Part shown: piece after piece, positions 8,200 to 16,769 of the stretch
Position numbering within the stretch: position 1 is the first letter of the stretch
Layout of the letters: each line of letters opens with the position of its first letter
Assembly: GCA_963837325.1 (NCBI GenBank)
Contig: CAWIMV010000001.1
Span: 1,550,001-1,614,000 of the forward strand
Reading direction: 5' to 3'
Length of the DNA stretch: 64,000 bases
Source: CAVQKZ01 sp963837325
GTDB taxonomy: Bacteria > Actinomycetota > Actinomycetes > Mycobacteriales > Jatrophihabitantaceae
The notes under the pieces: generated by a model
Seen by the model: only the letters and a program-made list of their open reading frames with translations
Told to the model about the DNA's origin: nothing
Database searches by the model: none
Program-made: the position numbers and the translations under genes

Positions 8200-9249
8200 T
8201 CAGAAGTCGACCGGAGCCGGCAACGCCTCGATCGGGGCCGCGCCGTCGACACGCGCTCCGACGCCCAGCTTCTCCTTGATCTTCTTCTCGATCTCGTCGG
8301 CCAGGTCGGGGTTGTCCCGCAGGAAGCTGCGTACGTTCTCCTTGCCCTGGCCCAGCTGATCGGCTTCGTAGGTGTACCAGGCGCCGGACTTCTTGATCAG
8401 TCCCTGCTCGACGCCGACGTCGATCAGGGAACCTTCACGGCTGATGCCCTCGCCGTAGACGATGTCGAACTCGGCCTGCTTGAACGGCGGTGCCACTTTG
8501 TTCTTGACCACCTTGACGCGCGTTCGGTTGCCCACGGCCTCTGCGCCGTCCTTGAGCGTCTCGATACGGCGGACGTCCAGGCGGATCGAGGAGTAGAACT
8601 TCAGTGCCTTGCCGCCCGTCGTCGTCTCGGGCGAGCCGAACATGACGCCGATCTTCTCGCGCAGCTGGTTGATGAAGATCGCGGTCGTGCCGGAGTTGCT
8701 CAACGCACCGGTGATCTTGCGCAGTGCCTGACTCATCAGCCGGGCCTGCAGACCGACGTGGCTGTCGCCCATTTCGCCTTCGATCTCGGCGCGCGGCACC
8801 AACGCGGCCACGGAGTCGACGACCACGAGATCGATCGCGCCGGAACGGATCAGCATGTCCATGATCTCGAGCGCCTGCTCACCGGTATCGGGCTGGCTGA
8901 CCAGCAGGGCATCCGTGTCGACCCCGAGCGCCCGCGCGTATTCCGGGTCGAGGGCGTGTTCGGCGTCGATGAACGCCGCGATCCCGCCACCGGCTTGCGC
9001 GTTGGCGACCGCGTGCAGGGCCACCGTGGTCTTGCCCGAGCTCTCCGGGCCGTAGATCTCGACGATGCGGCCACGGGGCAGCCCACCGATACCGAGCGCG
9101 ACGTCGAGAGCGATCGAACCGGTCGGGATCACCTCGATCGGCACGTACGGCCGATCGCCGAGGCGCATCACCGAACCCTTGCCGTGCTGCTTGTCGATCT
9201 GCGCCAGGGCGACGTCGAGCGCCTTTTCCCGGTCGAAGCCTGCTGCCAT
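8200..9249 (-). CDS. recA: Recombinase RecA
   Basis: RecA is the strand-exchange recombinase and the trigger of LexA self-cleavage. The 349-residue protein has Walker A GPESSGKT at 67-74, the L1/L2 DNA-binding regions (EGEMGDSHVGLQAR; FGSPETTTGGKALKFY) and a short acidic C-terminus. There is no intein. The start is taken as the ATG at 9249 with GAGGTG 8 bp upstream; an alternative TTG lies two codons earlier. Two regulatory elements lie upstream: a RecA-NDp type promoter (9310-9332) and a LexA box (9388-9401). recX follows in the same operon. Confidence 0.99.
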   Translation of the reverse strand: MAAGFDREKALDVALAQIDKQHGKGSVMRLGDRPYVPIEVIPTGSIALDVALGIGGLPRGRIVEIYGPESSGKTTVALHAVANAQAGGGIAAFIDAEHALDPEYARALGVDTDALLVSQPDTGEQALEIMDMLIRSGAIDLVVVDSVAALVPRAEIEGEMGDSHVGLQARLMSQALRKITGALSNSGTTAIFINQLREKIGVMFGSPETTTGGKALKFYSSIRLDVRRIETLKDGAEAVGNRTRVKVVKNKVAPPFKQAEFDIVYGEGISREGSLIDVGVEQGLIKKSGAWYTYEADQLGQGKENVRSFLRDNPDLADEIEKKIKEKLGVGARVDGAAPIEALPAPVDF

Positions 9250-9309
9250 CTGCAAGACACCTCTTCATCTCGTACGGGCTGTCTCATGTGACCGGCCCTG
9301 TTGGTGGCG

Positions 9310-9332
9310 ACGTTAGGGCCGGTCACCGACAA
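9310..9332 (-). promoter_or_regulatory. recA promoter of RecA-NDp (PafBC) type
   Basis: On the minus strand TTGTCGGTG (9332-9324), 8 bp of spacer and TAACGT (9315-9310) match the mycobacterial RecA-NDp consensus TTGTCRGTG-N8-TANNNT at every fixed position. In mycobacteria this promoter class is activated by PafBC independently of LexA. Transcription would start near 9303, about 54 nt before the recA ATG. Confidence 0.8.
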
Positions 9333-9387
9333 AAGCGCGCAACGCCGCCGCGTTGTGGACAACCGATCCCCTTGTGGACACGCTAGC

Positions 9388-9401
9388 CGAACACCTGTTC
9401 G
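9388..9401. promoter_or_regulatory. LexA-binding SOS box upstream of recA
   Basis: CGAACACCTGTTCG is a perfect 14-bp actinobacterial SOS box (core GAAC-N4-GTTC). It lies 139 bp upstream of the recA start and about 55 bp upstream of the RecA-NDp type promoter, so it would control a second, LexA-repressed start site further upstream. Confidence 0.85.
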
Positions 9402-9479
9402 ACCGCAGTGACATCTCGCGCGACACGCCGCGGGGCGGGTCTGCGCCCGACCGGAATGCCGCCCGCGGAGCCAGCCGGC

Positions 9480-9671
9480 TCAGCGCAGTTGGGCCGGCAT
9501 CTCGAACTCGGCGCAAACTGCTCGCCAGATCTGCTTGGTCTCGACGCCGTTTGCGAGCGCTTCTTCGACGGTCGACCCCAACAACGGCAGTCGGTAATCG
9601 ACGGCAATGCTGCGGGCGTATGCCACCCCGAAGCGAAGCTCCATCCGCTGCCAGAAGTCAGTGAGTCGCAC
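9480..9671 (-). CDS. DUF3046 family protein
   Basis: This small actinobacterial protein of unknown function is recognisable from RLTDFWQRMELRFG at the start and GVETKQIWRAVC near the end, the DUF3046 signature. Members are commonly found just upstream of recA, as here. The GTG start at 9671 gives 63 residues, the normal length. TAGGCT lies 7 bp upstream of the GTG, so a leaderless mRNA is likely. Transcription could continue into recA. Confidence 0.85.
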   Translation of the reverse strand: MRLTDFWQRMELRFGVAYARSIAVDYRLPLLGSTVEEALANGVETKQIWRAVCAEFEMPAQLR

Positions 9672-9678
9672 GCGGTCC

Positions 9679-9684
9679 AGCCTA
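9679..9684 (-). promoter_or_regulatory. -10 box for leaderless DUF3046 gene
   Basis: TAGGCT on the minus strand with a 7-bp gap to the GTG start puts the predicted transcription start at, or one base before, the start codon. There is no Shine-Dalgarno sequence. Confidence 0.55.
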
Positions 9685-9717
9685 AGCACGTCGGCCGCAG
9701 CGCGCCCGGGCCGCCCC

Positions 9718-9750
9718 GGTCGGTCGGTCGGTGGTTCGGTCGGTTCGGTT
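9718..9750. repeat. Imperfect GGTC/GGTTC short tandem repeat
   Basis: Three GGTC units followed by GGT, GGTTC, GGTC, GGTTC and GGTT fill the middle of the divergent spacer between the DUF3046 gene and the acetyltransferase gene at 9799. Such a run can vary in copy number by slippage. No gene or clear promoter lies inside it. Confidence 0.6.
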
Positions 9751-9798
9751 CTCCTGGCACCCCGGATAAGCGATGGGGCGAGCTGGGAGGATGCTGCG

Positions 9799-10416
9799 GT
9801 GAGCTCCTCCGACCGGTGGTACGCCCTGCCCGTGTTGTCCGGTCAGCTCGTCCGGCTCGAGCCGATGGCGGTCGAACACGCAGCCGGATACCTCGCTGCG
9901 GCCGGCACCGGCGACGATGCGGCCGAGGTTTTCCGGTGGCTGCAGCCAGCCGCGCCGCAGAGCGTCGCCGAGGCCCAGGAGCAGATCCTGGTCGCACTCG
10001 GCGCGCGGGCCCGGGCCCAACGCCTGGCCTACGCCCAGCTCGACGCCCGCACCGGCGAGTTCGCGGGCACGACCTCGTACTACGAGGTCGACCCGGCGGC
10101 CCGCGCCATCAGCATCGGGCACACCTGGCTGGGGCGGCGCTGGTGGCGCACCGGCCACAACGCCGAGTCCAAGCTGCTCATGCTCACTCATGCCTTCGAG
10201 ACCCTCGGCGCCGTCCGCGTCGTCTGGCACACCGACATCAACAACGTCCGATCCCAGGCCGCGATCGCGCGCCTGGGTGCGACCCGCGAGGGCGAGCTGC
10301 GCAAGCATCGGATCCGGCGTGACGGCTCCTGGCGCACGTCGGTGCAGTACTCGATGACCGACGACGACTGGCCGACGGCCCGCGATCGACTGACCGTCCG
10401 GCTGGCCGCGGGCTGA
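9799..10416 (+). CDS. GNAT N-acetyltransferase, RimJ/RimL type
   Basis: The 205-residue protein matches the Acetyltransf_3 (RimJ/RimL) branch: GQLVRLEPM near the start, ISIGHTWLGRRWWRTGHN as the acetyl-CoA loop near 110, and the end pattern RLGATREGELRKHRIRRDG near 165, typical for this branch. The substrate is unknown; relatives acetylate ribosomal protein N-termini, antibiotics or small amines. The GTG start at 9799 has GGGAGG 8 bp upstream. It is followed 39 bp later by lhr, which has its own promoter. Confidence 0.85.
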   Translation: MSSSDRWYALPVLSGQLVRLEPMAVEHAAGYLAAAGTGDDAAEVFRWLQPAAPQSVAEAQEQILVALGARARAQRLAYAQLDARTGEFAGTTSYYEVDPAARAISIGHTWLGRRWWRTGHNAESKLLMLTHAFETLGAVRVVWHTDINNVRSQAAIARLGATREGELRKHRIRRDGSWRTSVQYSMTDDDWPTARDRLTVRLAAG

Positions 10417-10425
10417 GCAAGCACG

Positions 10426-10448
10426 CTGTCGGTCCGGCCAGGCACACT
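10426..10448 (+). promoter_or_regulatory. lhr promoter resembling the RecA-NDp (PafBC) class
   Basis: CTGTCGGTC (10426-10434), an 8-bp spacer and CACACT (10443-10448) match the TTGTCRGTG-N8-TANNNT pattern at 7 of 9 positions in the first block, with the exact spacing and an xANNNT second block. The GTG start of lhr lies 7 bp after it, so the transcript may be leaderless. GGAGG at 10449-10453 is too close to the GTG to serve as a normal ribosome-binding site. Confidence 0.55.
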
Positions 10449-10455
10449 GGAGGAC

Positions 10456-13400
10456 GTGCCGACATTCTCCCCCGCCACCCAGGACTGGCTCGACGGCGCC
10501 TTCGCGGCGCCGACCGCGGCCCAGCTCGGGGCGTGGGACGCCATCAACCGCGGCGAGCACACCTTGGTGGTGGCACCGACCGGTTCGGGCAAGACGTTGG
10601 CCGCATTCCTGTCCGCCCTCGACCGGCTGGCCGCCCTGCCCGTGCCCGACGACCCGATGCGTCGCTGCCGGGTGCTCTACATCAGCCCACTCAAGGCCCT
10701 GGCCGTCGATGTCGAGCGCAACCTGCGCTCGCCGTTGGCCGGTATCCGGCAGGCCGCCGGGCGCCTCGGCCAGCCGCCGCCTGACGTCACCGTCGCGATG
10801 CGCTCGGGGGACACGCCGGCCGACGAACGCCGCGCCTTCGCCCGCCGGCCCGCCGACATCCTGATCACGACTCCGGAATCGCTGTTCCTGCTGCTGACAT
10901 CGGCGGCGCGTGAGGCGTTGCGGGGTGTCGACACCGTGATCGTCGACGAGGTCCACGCCGTGTGTGCGACCAAGCGCGGCGCCCACCTGGCCCTTTCCCT
11001 GGAACGGCTCGACGCTCTGCTCGACGCTCCGGCTCAACGCATCGGGCTCTCGGCCACCGTCCGACCGGTCGACGAAGTCGCCACGTTCCTGGCCGGCGGG
11101 CGGCCGGTCGCGGTCGTTCAACCGCCGTTGACCAAGACGTTCGAGCTGCAGGTAGTGGTGCCGATCGAAGACATGTCCGCTCTCGGCGAGCCGATCGACG
11201 ATCTCAGCGGCCCGGCCGCCGGTGCCCAACGCCGTTCGTCGATCTGGCCCCACGTCGAGGAGCGGGTCCTGGATCTGATCGAGGCCCACCGCTCGACGAT
11301 CGTCTTCGCCAATTCGCGCCGGCTGGCCGAGCGGCTGACCGCCCGGCTCAATGAACTCGCCACTGAGCGAGCCGGCGAAGCTCCGGCCCAACCCACGGGC
11401 CGTACCCCCGCCGAGCTGATGGCTCAGTCCGGTGCAGGCCGCCCCGCCGAAGACGTTGTCGTCGCCCGGGCCCACCACGGCTCGGTGTCGCGCGAACAGC
11501 GCGCGCTGGTCGAGGAGGCGCTCAAGGCCGGCCAGTTGCCGGCGGTGGTGGCAACGTCCTCACTCGAGCTCGGCATCGACATGGGCGCGGTCGATCTGGT
11601 GATCCAGGTCGAGGCTCCGCCGTCGGTGGCGTCCGGCCTGCAGCGAGTCGGCCGGGCCGGGCACCAGGTCGGCGCGGTGTCGCGCGGGATGATCTTCCCC
11701 AAGTTCCGCGGCGACCTGCTCGAATGTGCCGTCGTTGCCGAACGGATGCGCGACGGCGCGATCGAGTCGATGCGTTACCCGCGCAACCCGCTCGATGTCC
11801 TGGCCCAGCAGATCGTCGCCATGGTCGCGCTCGACACCCTGACGGTCGACGCCGTGGATGAAATCGTGCGTCGCGCCGCTCCGTTTGCCGGCCTGCCCCG
11901 CTCGGCGCTGGAGGCGGTGCTCGACATGCTGGCCGGCCGGTACCCGTCCGACGCATTCGCCGAACTGCGGCCTCGCTTGGTCTGGGACCGGGTCACCGGC
12001 GAACTGAGCGCCCGCGGCGGCGCTCAGCGCCTGGCCGTGACCAGCGGCGGGACGATCCCCGACCGCGGCTTGTTCGGCGTCTTCCTTGCCGGCGCCGACG
12101 GCCCGGGGCGGCGCGTGGGCGAACTGGACGAGGAGATGGTCTACGAGTCGCGCGTAGGTGACGTGTTCCTGCTCGGCTCGTCCTCATGGCGGATCCAGGA
12201 CATCACCCACGACCGGGTGCTCGTCACGCCGGCCCCCGGTGAGGTGGGGCGGATGCCGTTCTGGAAAGGCGATTCCCCGGGACGCCCGATCGAGCTGGGC
12301 CGGGCATTGGGGGCCTTCCTGCGCGAAATCGCCTCCAGCGATGCCGAGACCGGCGCGGCGCGAGCCCGAGCAGCCGGGCTGGACGACTGGGGCGCCGAGA
12401 ACCTGCGCGCTTACCTGGCCGAGCAGCGCGCCGCCACCGGGCACTTGCCCGACGACCGCACCGTCCTGGTCGAGCGCTTCCGGGACGAGTTGGGTGATTG
12501 GCGCCTGGTCGTGCACTCCCCGTTCGGGGCGGCCGTGAACGCACCGTGGGCGCTGGCCATCGGCGCGCGCCTGCGCGAGCGCTACGGCCTCGACGTCGCG
12601 TCCATGCATTCCGACGACGGCATCGTGCTGCGCCTGCCCGACACCGATGCCGACCCGCCTGCCGGTGAGCTCGCCGTCTTCGACCCCGACGAGATCGAGG
12701 CCATCGTCACCGCGGAGGTCGGTGGCTCGGCGTTGTTCGCCGCACGCTTTCGCGAGTGCGCCGCGCGGTCGTTGCTGCTGCCCAAGCGCGACCCCCGACG
12801 CCGGGCACCGCTGTGGCAGCAACGCCAGCGGGCCAACCAGCTGCTGCAGGTCGCGGGCGAATACGGCGATTTTCCCGTCGTGCTCGAGGCGATGCGGGAG
12901 TGCCTGCAGGACGTCTACGACGTGCCCGGGCTGGTGGGCATGATGCGCGACCTCGCGTCGCGGCGCGTCCGCATGGTCGAGGTCGAGACACCCGCCGCAT
13001 CCCCGTTCGCGCGGTCCTTGCTGTTCGGCTACGTCGGCATGTTCGTCTACGAGGGCGACTCACCGCTCGCCGAACGACGCGCGCAGGCGCTCTCGCTGGA
13101 CTCGGCGATGCTGGCCGAACTGCTCGGCGCGACCGAGTTGCGCGAACTGCTCGACGGGGACACCATCGCCGCCGTCGAAGCGGAACTGACCCGCCTGACC
13201 GACGATCGGCGAGCGCGCGGCCTGGATTCGGTGCACGACCTGCTGCGCTCCGTCGGTGACCTCACGACGGCTGAGGCGCTGGCCCGAGGCGCCACTGCCG
13301 CCGACCTGGCCGAGCTCGAGGCCGCCCGACGCGCGATCCGGGTGCGGATCGCCGGCGCCCAGCGCTGGCTGGCGATCGAGGACGCCGGGCGGGTCCGCGA

Positions 13401-15015
13401 TGCGCTCGGCGTCGCCCTGCCCGTCGGGGTTCCCGAGACCTTCACCGAGCCGGTGCGTGATCCGATGGGCGACCTCGTGTCGCGCTACGCGCGTACGCAC
13501 GGGCCGTTCCACGCGCAGGATGTCGCCGTCCGGCTCGGCCTCGGCGTCGCGGTCGTCGGCGCTGCGCTAGCGAGGCTTTCGGCCGCCGGCCGGCTCGTGC
13601 AGGGTGAGTTCCGGCCCGGTGGGGCCGGGCTGGAGTGGTGCGACGTCGAGGTGCTGCGCTCCATCCGGCGTCGCTCGCTGGCTGCCCTGCGCCGCGAGGT
13701 CGAGCCCGTTCCGCCTGCAGCGCTGGCCCGGTTCATCCCGTCGTGGCAAGGCGTCGGTGCCCGCGCTTCCCGCGGTGTCGAAGGGCTGCTGCGCGCCGTC
13801 GAGCAACTGGCCGGGGTACCACTGCCGGCGAGTGCGCTCGAGTCACTGATCCTGCCGAGTCGGGTCACCGGTTACACGCCGGCATTGCTCGACGAGCTGA
13901 CCCTGGCCGGTGAGGTCCTCTGGACCGGTGCCGGCGCGCTGGCCGGAAACGATGGCTGGATCGTGCTCGCTCCAGCCGAGCTGGCGCCGCTGCTGCTGCG
14001 CGCCGAGGACACCGCAGACACCGCCGATGGGGCGATCGAGCGGGTCATCCGGGACGTCCTTACGGGAGACCAGGCGTTGTTCTTCCGAGCCATCGCCGAG
14101 CGCGTCGCAGCCGGACAGCCGACGGCCGGCGACGAGGAGATCACGGCGGCGGTCTGGGGCCTGGTGTGGGCGGGCGCACTCACGAACGACACGTTGGCAC
14201 CGGTGCGCACCTTGCTCGGTGCGGGCCCCCGCACGGCCCACCCGCGCCGCCCGCGTACCCCACGCTCGCGCTACGGCCGCTACTCCGGCCTGACCGGGCC
14301 GGGCCGTGCCGCCCCGTCGCTACGGCCCACCCCGTTGGCAATGGGCGGACGCTGGTCGGCGACGCCGGCCCGCGACGGAGATGCGACCCGTCGGGCCCTG
14401 GCGGCCGCCGACGTGTTGCTGGACCGGTACGGCCTGGTCACTCGGGGTTCGGTCGCGACCGAGCGCGTGAGCGGCGGCTTCGCCGCGGTGTATCCGGTGC
14501 TCAAGGCCGCCGAGGAGTCCGGACGCGCGCGGCGTGGGTACTTCGTCGACGGGCTCGGCGCGGCGCAGTTCGCGCTGCCAGGGGCGGTCGACCGACTGCG
14601 CGCCGAAGCCCGGCCGGCCGACAGCCGTGACCCGAGCCCAGCGCTGGTACTAGCGGCAACCGATCCGGCGAATCCGTACGGCGCCGCGCTGCCCTGGCCG
14701 GCCGCCCCGCCATCGGACGACGGCGGTCGCGGACACCAACCGGCCCGCAAGGCCGGAGCACTGGTCGTTCTCGTCGACGGCGACTGCGTCATCTACGTCG
14801 AACGGGGCGGGCGGACATTGCTGTCGTTCGACGACGACCGAGCAGTGCTGCAGCCTGCGGCCGACGCTCTCGCCTTGGCCGTGCGCGACGGTGCGCTGGG
14901 CAAACTGCAAGTCGAACGCGCCGACGGCGCACCCATCGTCTCCTCTCCGCTCGGAGACGCGCTCGAGGCCGCCGGCTTCCGCCCCACGCCTCGGGGGCTG
15001 CGGCTACGCGCGTGA
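10456..15015 (+). CDS. lhr: Lhr family ATP-dependent 3'-5' DNA helicase
   Basis: Lhr is a large superfamily 2 helicase that unwinds DNA and RNA:DNA hybrids and is induced by DNA damage in mycobacteria. The 1519-residue protein starts with a RecA-like core: Walker A APTGSGKT at about 40-47, the DEVH box near 163-166, SATVRP (motif III), then TSSLELGIDMG and QRVGRAGH (motifs V and VI). A winged helix and the Lhr core follow, then a C-terminal Lhr-CTD of 600 or so residues. Length matches full Lhr-Core plus CTD (about 1500). It is followed 27 bp later by nei, the lhr-nei pairing known from M. tuberculosis. Confidence 0.96.
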   Translation: MPTFSPATQDWLDGAFAAPTAAQLGAWDAINRGEHTLVVAPTGSGKTLAAFLSALDRLAALPVPDDPMRRCRVLYISPLKALAVDVERNLRSPLAGIRQAAGRLGQPPPDVTVAMRSGDTPADERRAFARRPADILITTPESLFLLLTSAAREALRGVDTVIVDEVHAVCATKRGAHLALSLERLDALLDAPAQRIGLSATVRPVDEVATFLAGGRPVAVVQPPLTKTFELQVVVPIEDMSALGEPIDDLSGPAAGAQRRSSIWPHVEERVLDLIEAHRSTIVFANSRRLAERLTARLNELATERAGEAPAQPTGRTPAELMAQSGAGRPAEDVVVARAHHGSVSREQRALVEEALKAGQLPAVVATSSLELGIDMGAVDLVIQVEAPPSVASGLQRVGRAGHQVGAVSRGMIFPKFRGDLLECAVVAERMRDGAIESMRYPRNPLDVLAQQIVAMVALDTLTVDAVDEIVRRAAPFAGLPRSALEAVLDMLAGRYPSDAFAELRPRLVWDRVTGELSARGGAQRLAVTSGGTIPDRGLFGVFLAGADGPGRRVGELDEEMVYESRVGDVFLLGSSSWRIQDITHDRVLVTPAPGEVGRMPFWKGDSPGRPIELGRALGAFLREIASSDAETGAARARAAGLDDWGAENLRAYLAEQRAATGHLPDDRTVLVERFRDELGDWRLVVHSPFGAAVNAPWALAIGARLRERYGLDVASMHSDDGIVLRLPDTDADPPAGELAVFDPDEIEAIVTAEVGGSALFAARFRECAARSLLLPKRDPRRRAPLWQQRQRANQLLQVAGEYGDFPVVLEAMRECLQDVYDVPGLVGMMRDLASRRVRMVEVETPAASPFARSLLFGYVGMFVYEGDSPLAERRAQALSLDSAMLAELLGATELRELLDGDTIAAVEAELTRLTDDRRARGLDSVHDLLRSVGDLTTAEALARGATAADLAELEAARRAIRVRIAGAQRWLAIEDAGRVRDALGVALPVGVPETFTEPVRDPMGDLVSRYARTHGPFHAQDVAVRLGLGVAVVGAALARLSAAGRLVQGEFRPGGAGLEWCDVEVLRSIRRRSLAALRREVEPVPPAALARFIPSWQGVGARASRGVEGLLRAVEQLAGVPLPASALESLILPSRVTGYTPALLDELTLAGEVLWTGAGALAGNDGWIVLAPAELAPLLLRAEDTADTADGAIERVIRDVLTGDQALFFRAIAERVAAGQPTAGDEEITAAVWGLVWAGALTNDTLAPVRTLLGAGPRTAHPRRPRTPRSRYGRYSGLTGPGRAAPSLRPTPLAMGGRWSATPARDGDATRRALAAADVLLDRYGLVTRGSVATERVSGGFAAVYPVLKAAEESGRARRGYFVDGLGAAQFALPGAVDRLRAEARPADSRDPSPALVLAATDPANPYGAALPWPAAPPSDDGGRGHQPARKAGALVVLVDGDCVIYVERGGRTLLSFDDDRAVLQPAADALALAVRDGALGKLQVERADGAPIVSSPLGDALEAAGFRPTPRGLRLRA

Positions 15016-15042
15016 ACGCGTCACCGACGGCGATGGTGACAC

Positions 15043-15831
15043 ATGCCAGAGGGTGACACCGTGTGGCTGAGCGCGAAGCGGCTGCACCAGGCGCTGGCCG
15101 GACGAACGCTGACCGTGTTCGACCTGCGGGTGCCCCAGTTGGCCACCGTCGACCTCCGCGGCACTGCAGTCAGCGAGGTGCTGGCCCGCGGCAAGCACCT
15201 GTTGACCCGCTTGGACGACGGCCACACCCTGCACAGCCACCTGAAGATGGACGGTTCCTGGTACCTGAGCCGGGCGGGCGAGCGAGCGCGCCGACATCCC
15301 GAGCACCTGATCCGGGCCCAGCTCGGCAATGCCGAATGGCTGGCAACCGGGTACCGGGTGCACGACCTGCGGGTCGTCGCCACCACGGACGAGAACGAAC
15401 TCGTCGGGCATCTCGGTCCCGACCTGCTCGGTCCGGACTGGGACGCCGACCTGGCCGTGCACCGGCTGCTCGAGACGCCGGCCACCGCCATCGGCGAGGC
15501 GCTGCTCGACCAGCGCAGACTGGCCGGAATCGGCAACCTCTACAAGTCCGAAGTTCTGTTTGTCACGCGCGTGAACCCGTGGACGCTCACCGGCGACGTC
15601 GCGGACCTGCGCGGGGTGGTGTCCACTGCGCAACGCTTGATGAGCACGAACCGCGAGCACCCCGAGCAGTCGACTACCGGTCTGTTGGCCCGAGGCCGGC
15701 AGCACTGGGTATACGAACGCGCCGGTGAAGCGTGCTTGCGGTGCCGGACGCCAATCCGGCGAGCCGAACAGGGGACGCCACCGCGTCAGCGCAGCACGTA
15801 CTGGTGCCCGAACTGCCAGCCGGGATCGTGA
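15043..15831 (+). CDS. nei: Endonuclease VIII-like DNA glycosylase
   Basis: This Fpg/Nei family bifunctional glycosylase/AP lyase removes oxidised pyrimidines. The mature N-terminus is Pro-Glu-Gly-Asp (PEGDT): the catalytic proline and the glutamate are both present. The helix-two-turn-helix has the family motif GIGNLYKSEVL near 163-173, and the C-terminus has a zinc finger, CLRC then CPNC. 262 residues is normal. The position right after lhr fits the mycobacterial lhr-nei2 gene pair, and both should share the upstream promoter at 10426. Confidence 0.95.
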   Translation: MPEGDTVWLSAKRLHQALAGRTLTVFDLRVPQLATVDLRGTAVSEVLARGKHLLTRLDDGHTLHSHLKMDGSWYLSRAGERARRHPEHLIRAQLGNAEWLATGYRVHDLRVVATTDENELVGHLGPDLLGPDWDADLAVHRLLETPATAIGEALLDQRRLAGIGNLYKSEVLFVTRVNPWTLTGDVADLRGVVSTAQRLMSTNREHPEQSTTGLLARGRQHWVYERAGEACLRCRTPIRRAEQGTPPRQRSTYWCPNCQPGS

Positions 15832-15835
15832 CCCG

Positions 15836-16678
15836 TCAGCCCTGCTCGGGTTCGGCCTGCTTGGTCGTGTCGACGACGGGCGCGCCGGCAGGCCCGCTCA
15901 CCGGTCCGTCGACCGCCGGTGCGGCGGCAGTACCGGTCACTGCCGGCTTCTCGGCCTCGAGCGAGGCTCGGATCTCCTCCAGTCGGGCGGCACCCTGCAG
16001 ATTGATCGTGGCCCGCTGGATGTCGATGGTCCGGCCGGCAACCGAGTCCTTGGCCAGCTCCGCCTGCCCGAGCGCGGTGGCGTAGCGCTTCTCGATCTTG
16101 TCGCGAACCTCGGCCAGCGACGGCACGTTTGACGGTGCGGCCATCTCGCTCATCTGGGCCAGTGATTTCGACACGGACTCCTGCATCTTGGCCTGCTCCA
16201 ACTGCGTCAGCAGTTTGGTGCGCTCGGCCAGCTTCTGCTGGAGCATGACCGCGTTGTTCTGGACGGCGTCGCGGGCCTGGGCCGCAGCCCGCAGCGCCGA
16301 GTCGTGCAGCGTCTTGAGATCTTCGATCGATGACTCCGCACTCACCAGTTGGTTGGCCAGAGCTTGCGCGGTCTCCTCGAATTCCTGAGCCTTCTGCGGG
16401 TCACCGTCCCCCGTGGCCTTGTCGGCGAGCACCAGCGCTTGCTTGGCCTGGGCCTGCAGAGTCTCGATCTGACCCAGCTGGCGATTGAGCTGCATCTCCA
16501 GTTGGCGCTGGTTGCCGATGACCGCGGCTGCCTGCTGAGTCAGCTGCTGGTGCTGCTGCTGGGCTTCCTGGATCGCCTGTTGGATCTGGATCTTGGGATC
16601 GGCTTTCTCGTCGACCTTGGCGCCGAACCAGGCCGACATGTACTTCCACGCCTTGACGACGGGATTCGGCTTGGCCAT
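15836..16678 (-). CDS. pspA: PspA/IM30 family phage-shock protein
   Basis: PspA/IM30 proteins coat damaged cytoplasmic membrane and support proton-motive force. The 280-residue protein starts with an amphipathic helix (KPNPVVKAWKYMSAWFG) and is then almost all Gln/Ala/Lys-rich coiled coil to about 230. The last 45 residues are an Ala/Pro/Val tail. ATG at 16678 has GGAGGGG upstream. clgR lies 1.2 kb upstream on the same strand, as in the M. tuberculosis clgR-pspA locus, where ClgR activates pspA. Here a TetR gene stands between them. It converges on nei with 4 bp between them. Confidence 0.93.
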   Translation of the reverse strand: MAKPNPVVKAWKYMSAWFGAKVDEKADPKIQIQQAIQEAQQQHQQLTQQAAAVIGNQRQLEMQLNRQLGQIETLQAQAKQALVLADKATGDGDPQKAQEFEETAQALANQLVSAESSIEDLKTLHDSALRAAAQARDAVQNNAVMLQQKLAERTKLLTQLEQAKMQESVSKSLAQMSEMAAPSNVPSLAEVRDKIEKRYATALGQAELAKDSVAGRTIDIQRATINLQGAARLEEIRASLEAEKPAVTGTAAAPAVDGPVSGPAGAPVVDTTKQAEPEQG

Positions 16679-16769
16679 CTAGTCCCCTCCAGCGGTTGCG
16701 CGTCGGCGCGGGCACCGACACCTGTAGCTGTCCATGGTCTCAGAAGTCGCGGTCCGGGCGGCGGACCGC

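Noticed and set aside
9682..11478. 598-codon minus-strand frame across the acetyltransferase gene and the lhr start
   Set aside because: Composition is Gly/Arg/Gln/Asp-rich without motifs, and the opposite strand codes for clear GNAT and helicase domains.
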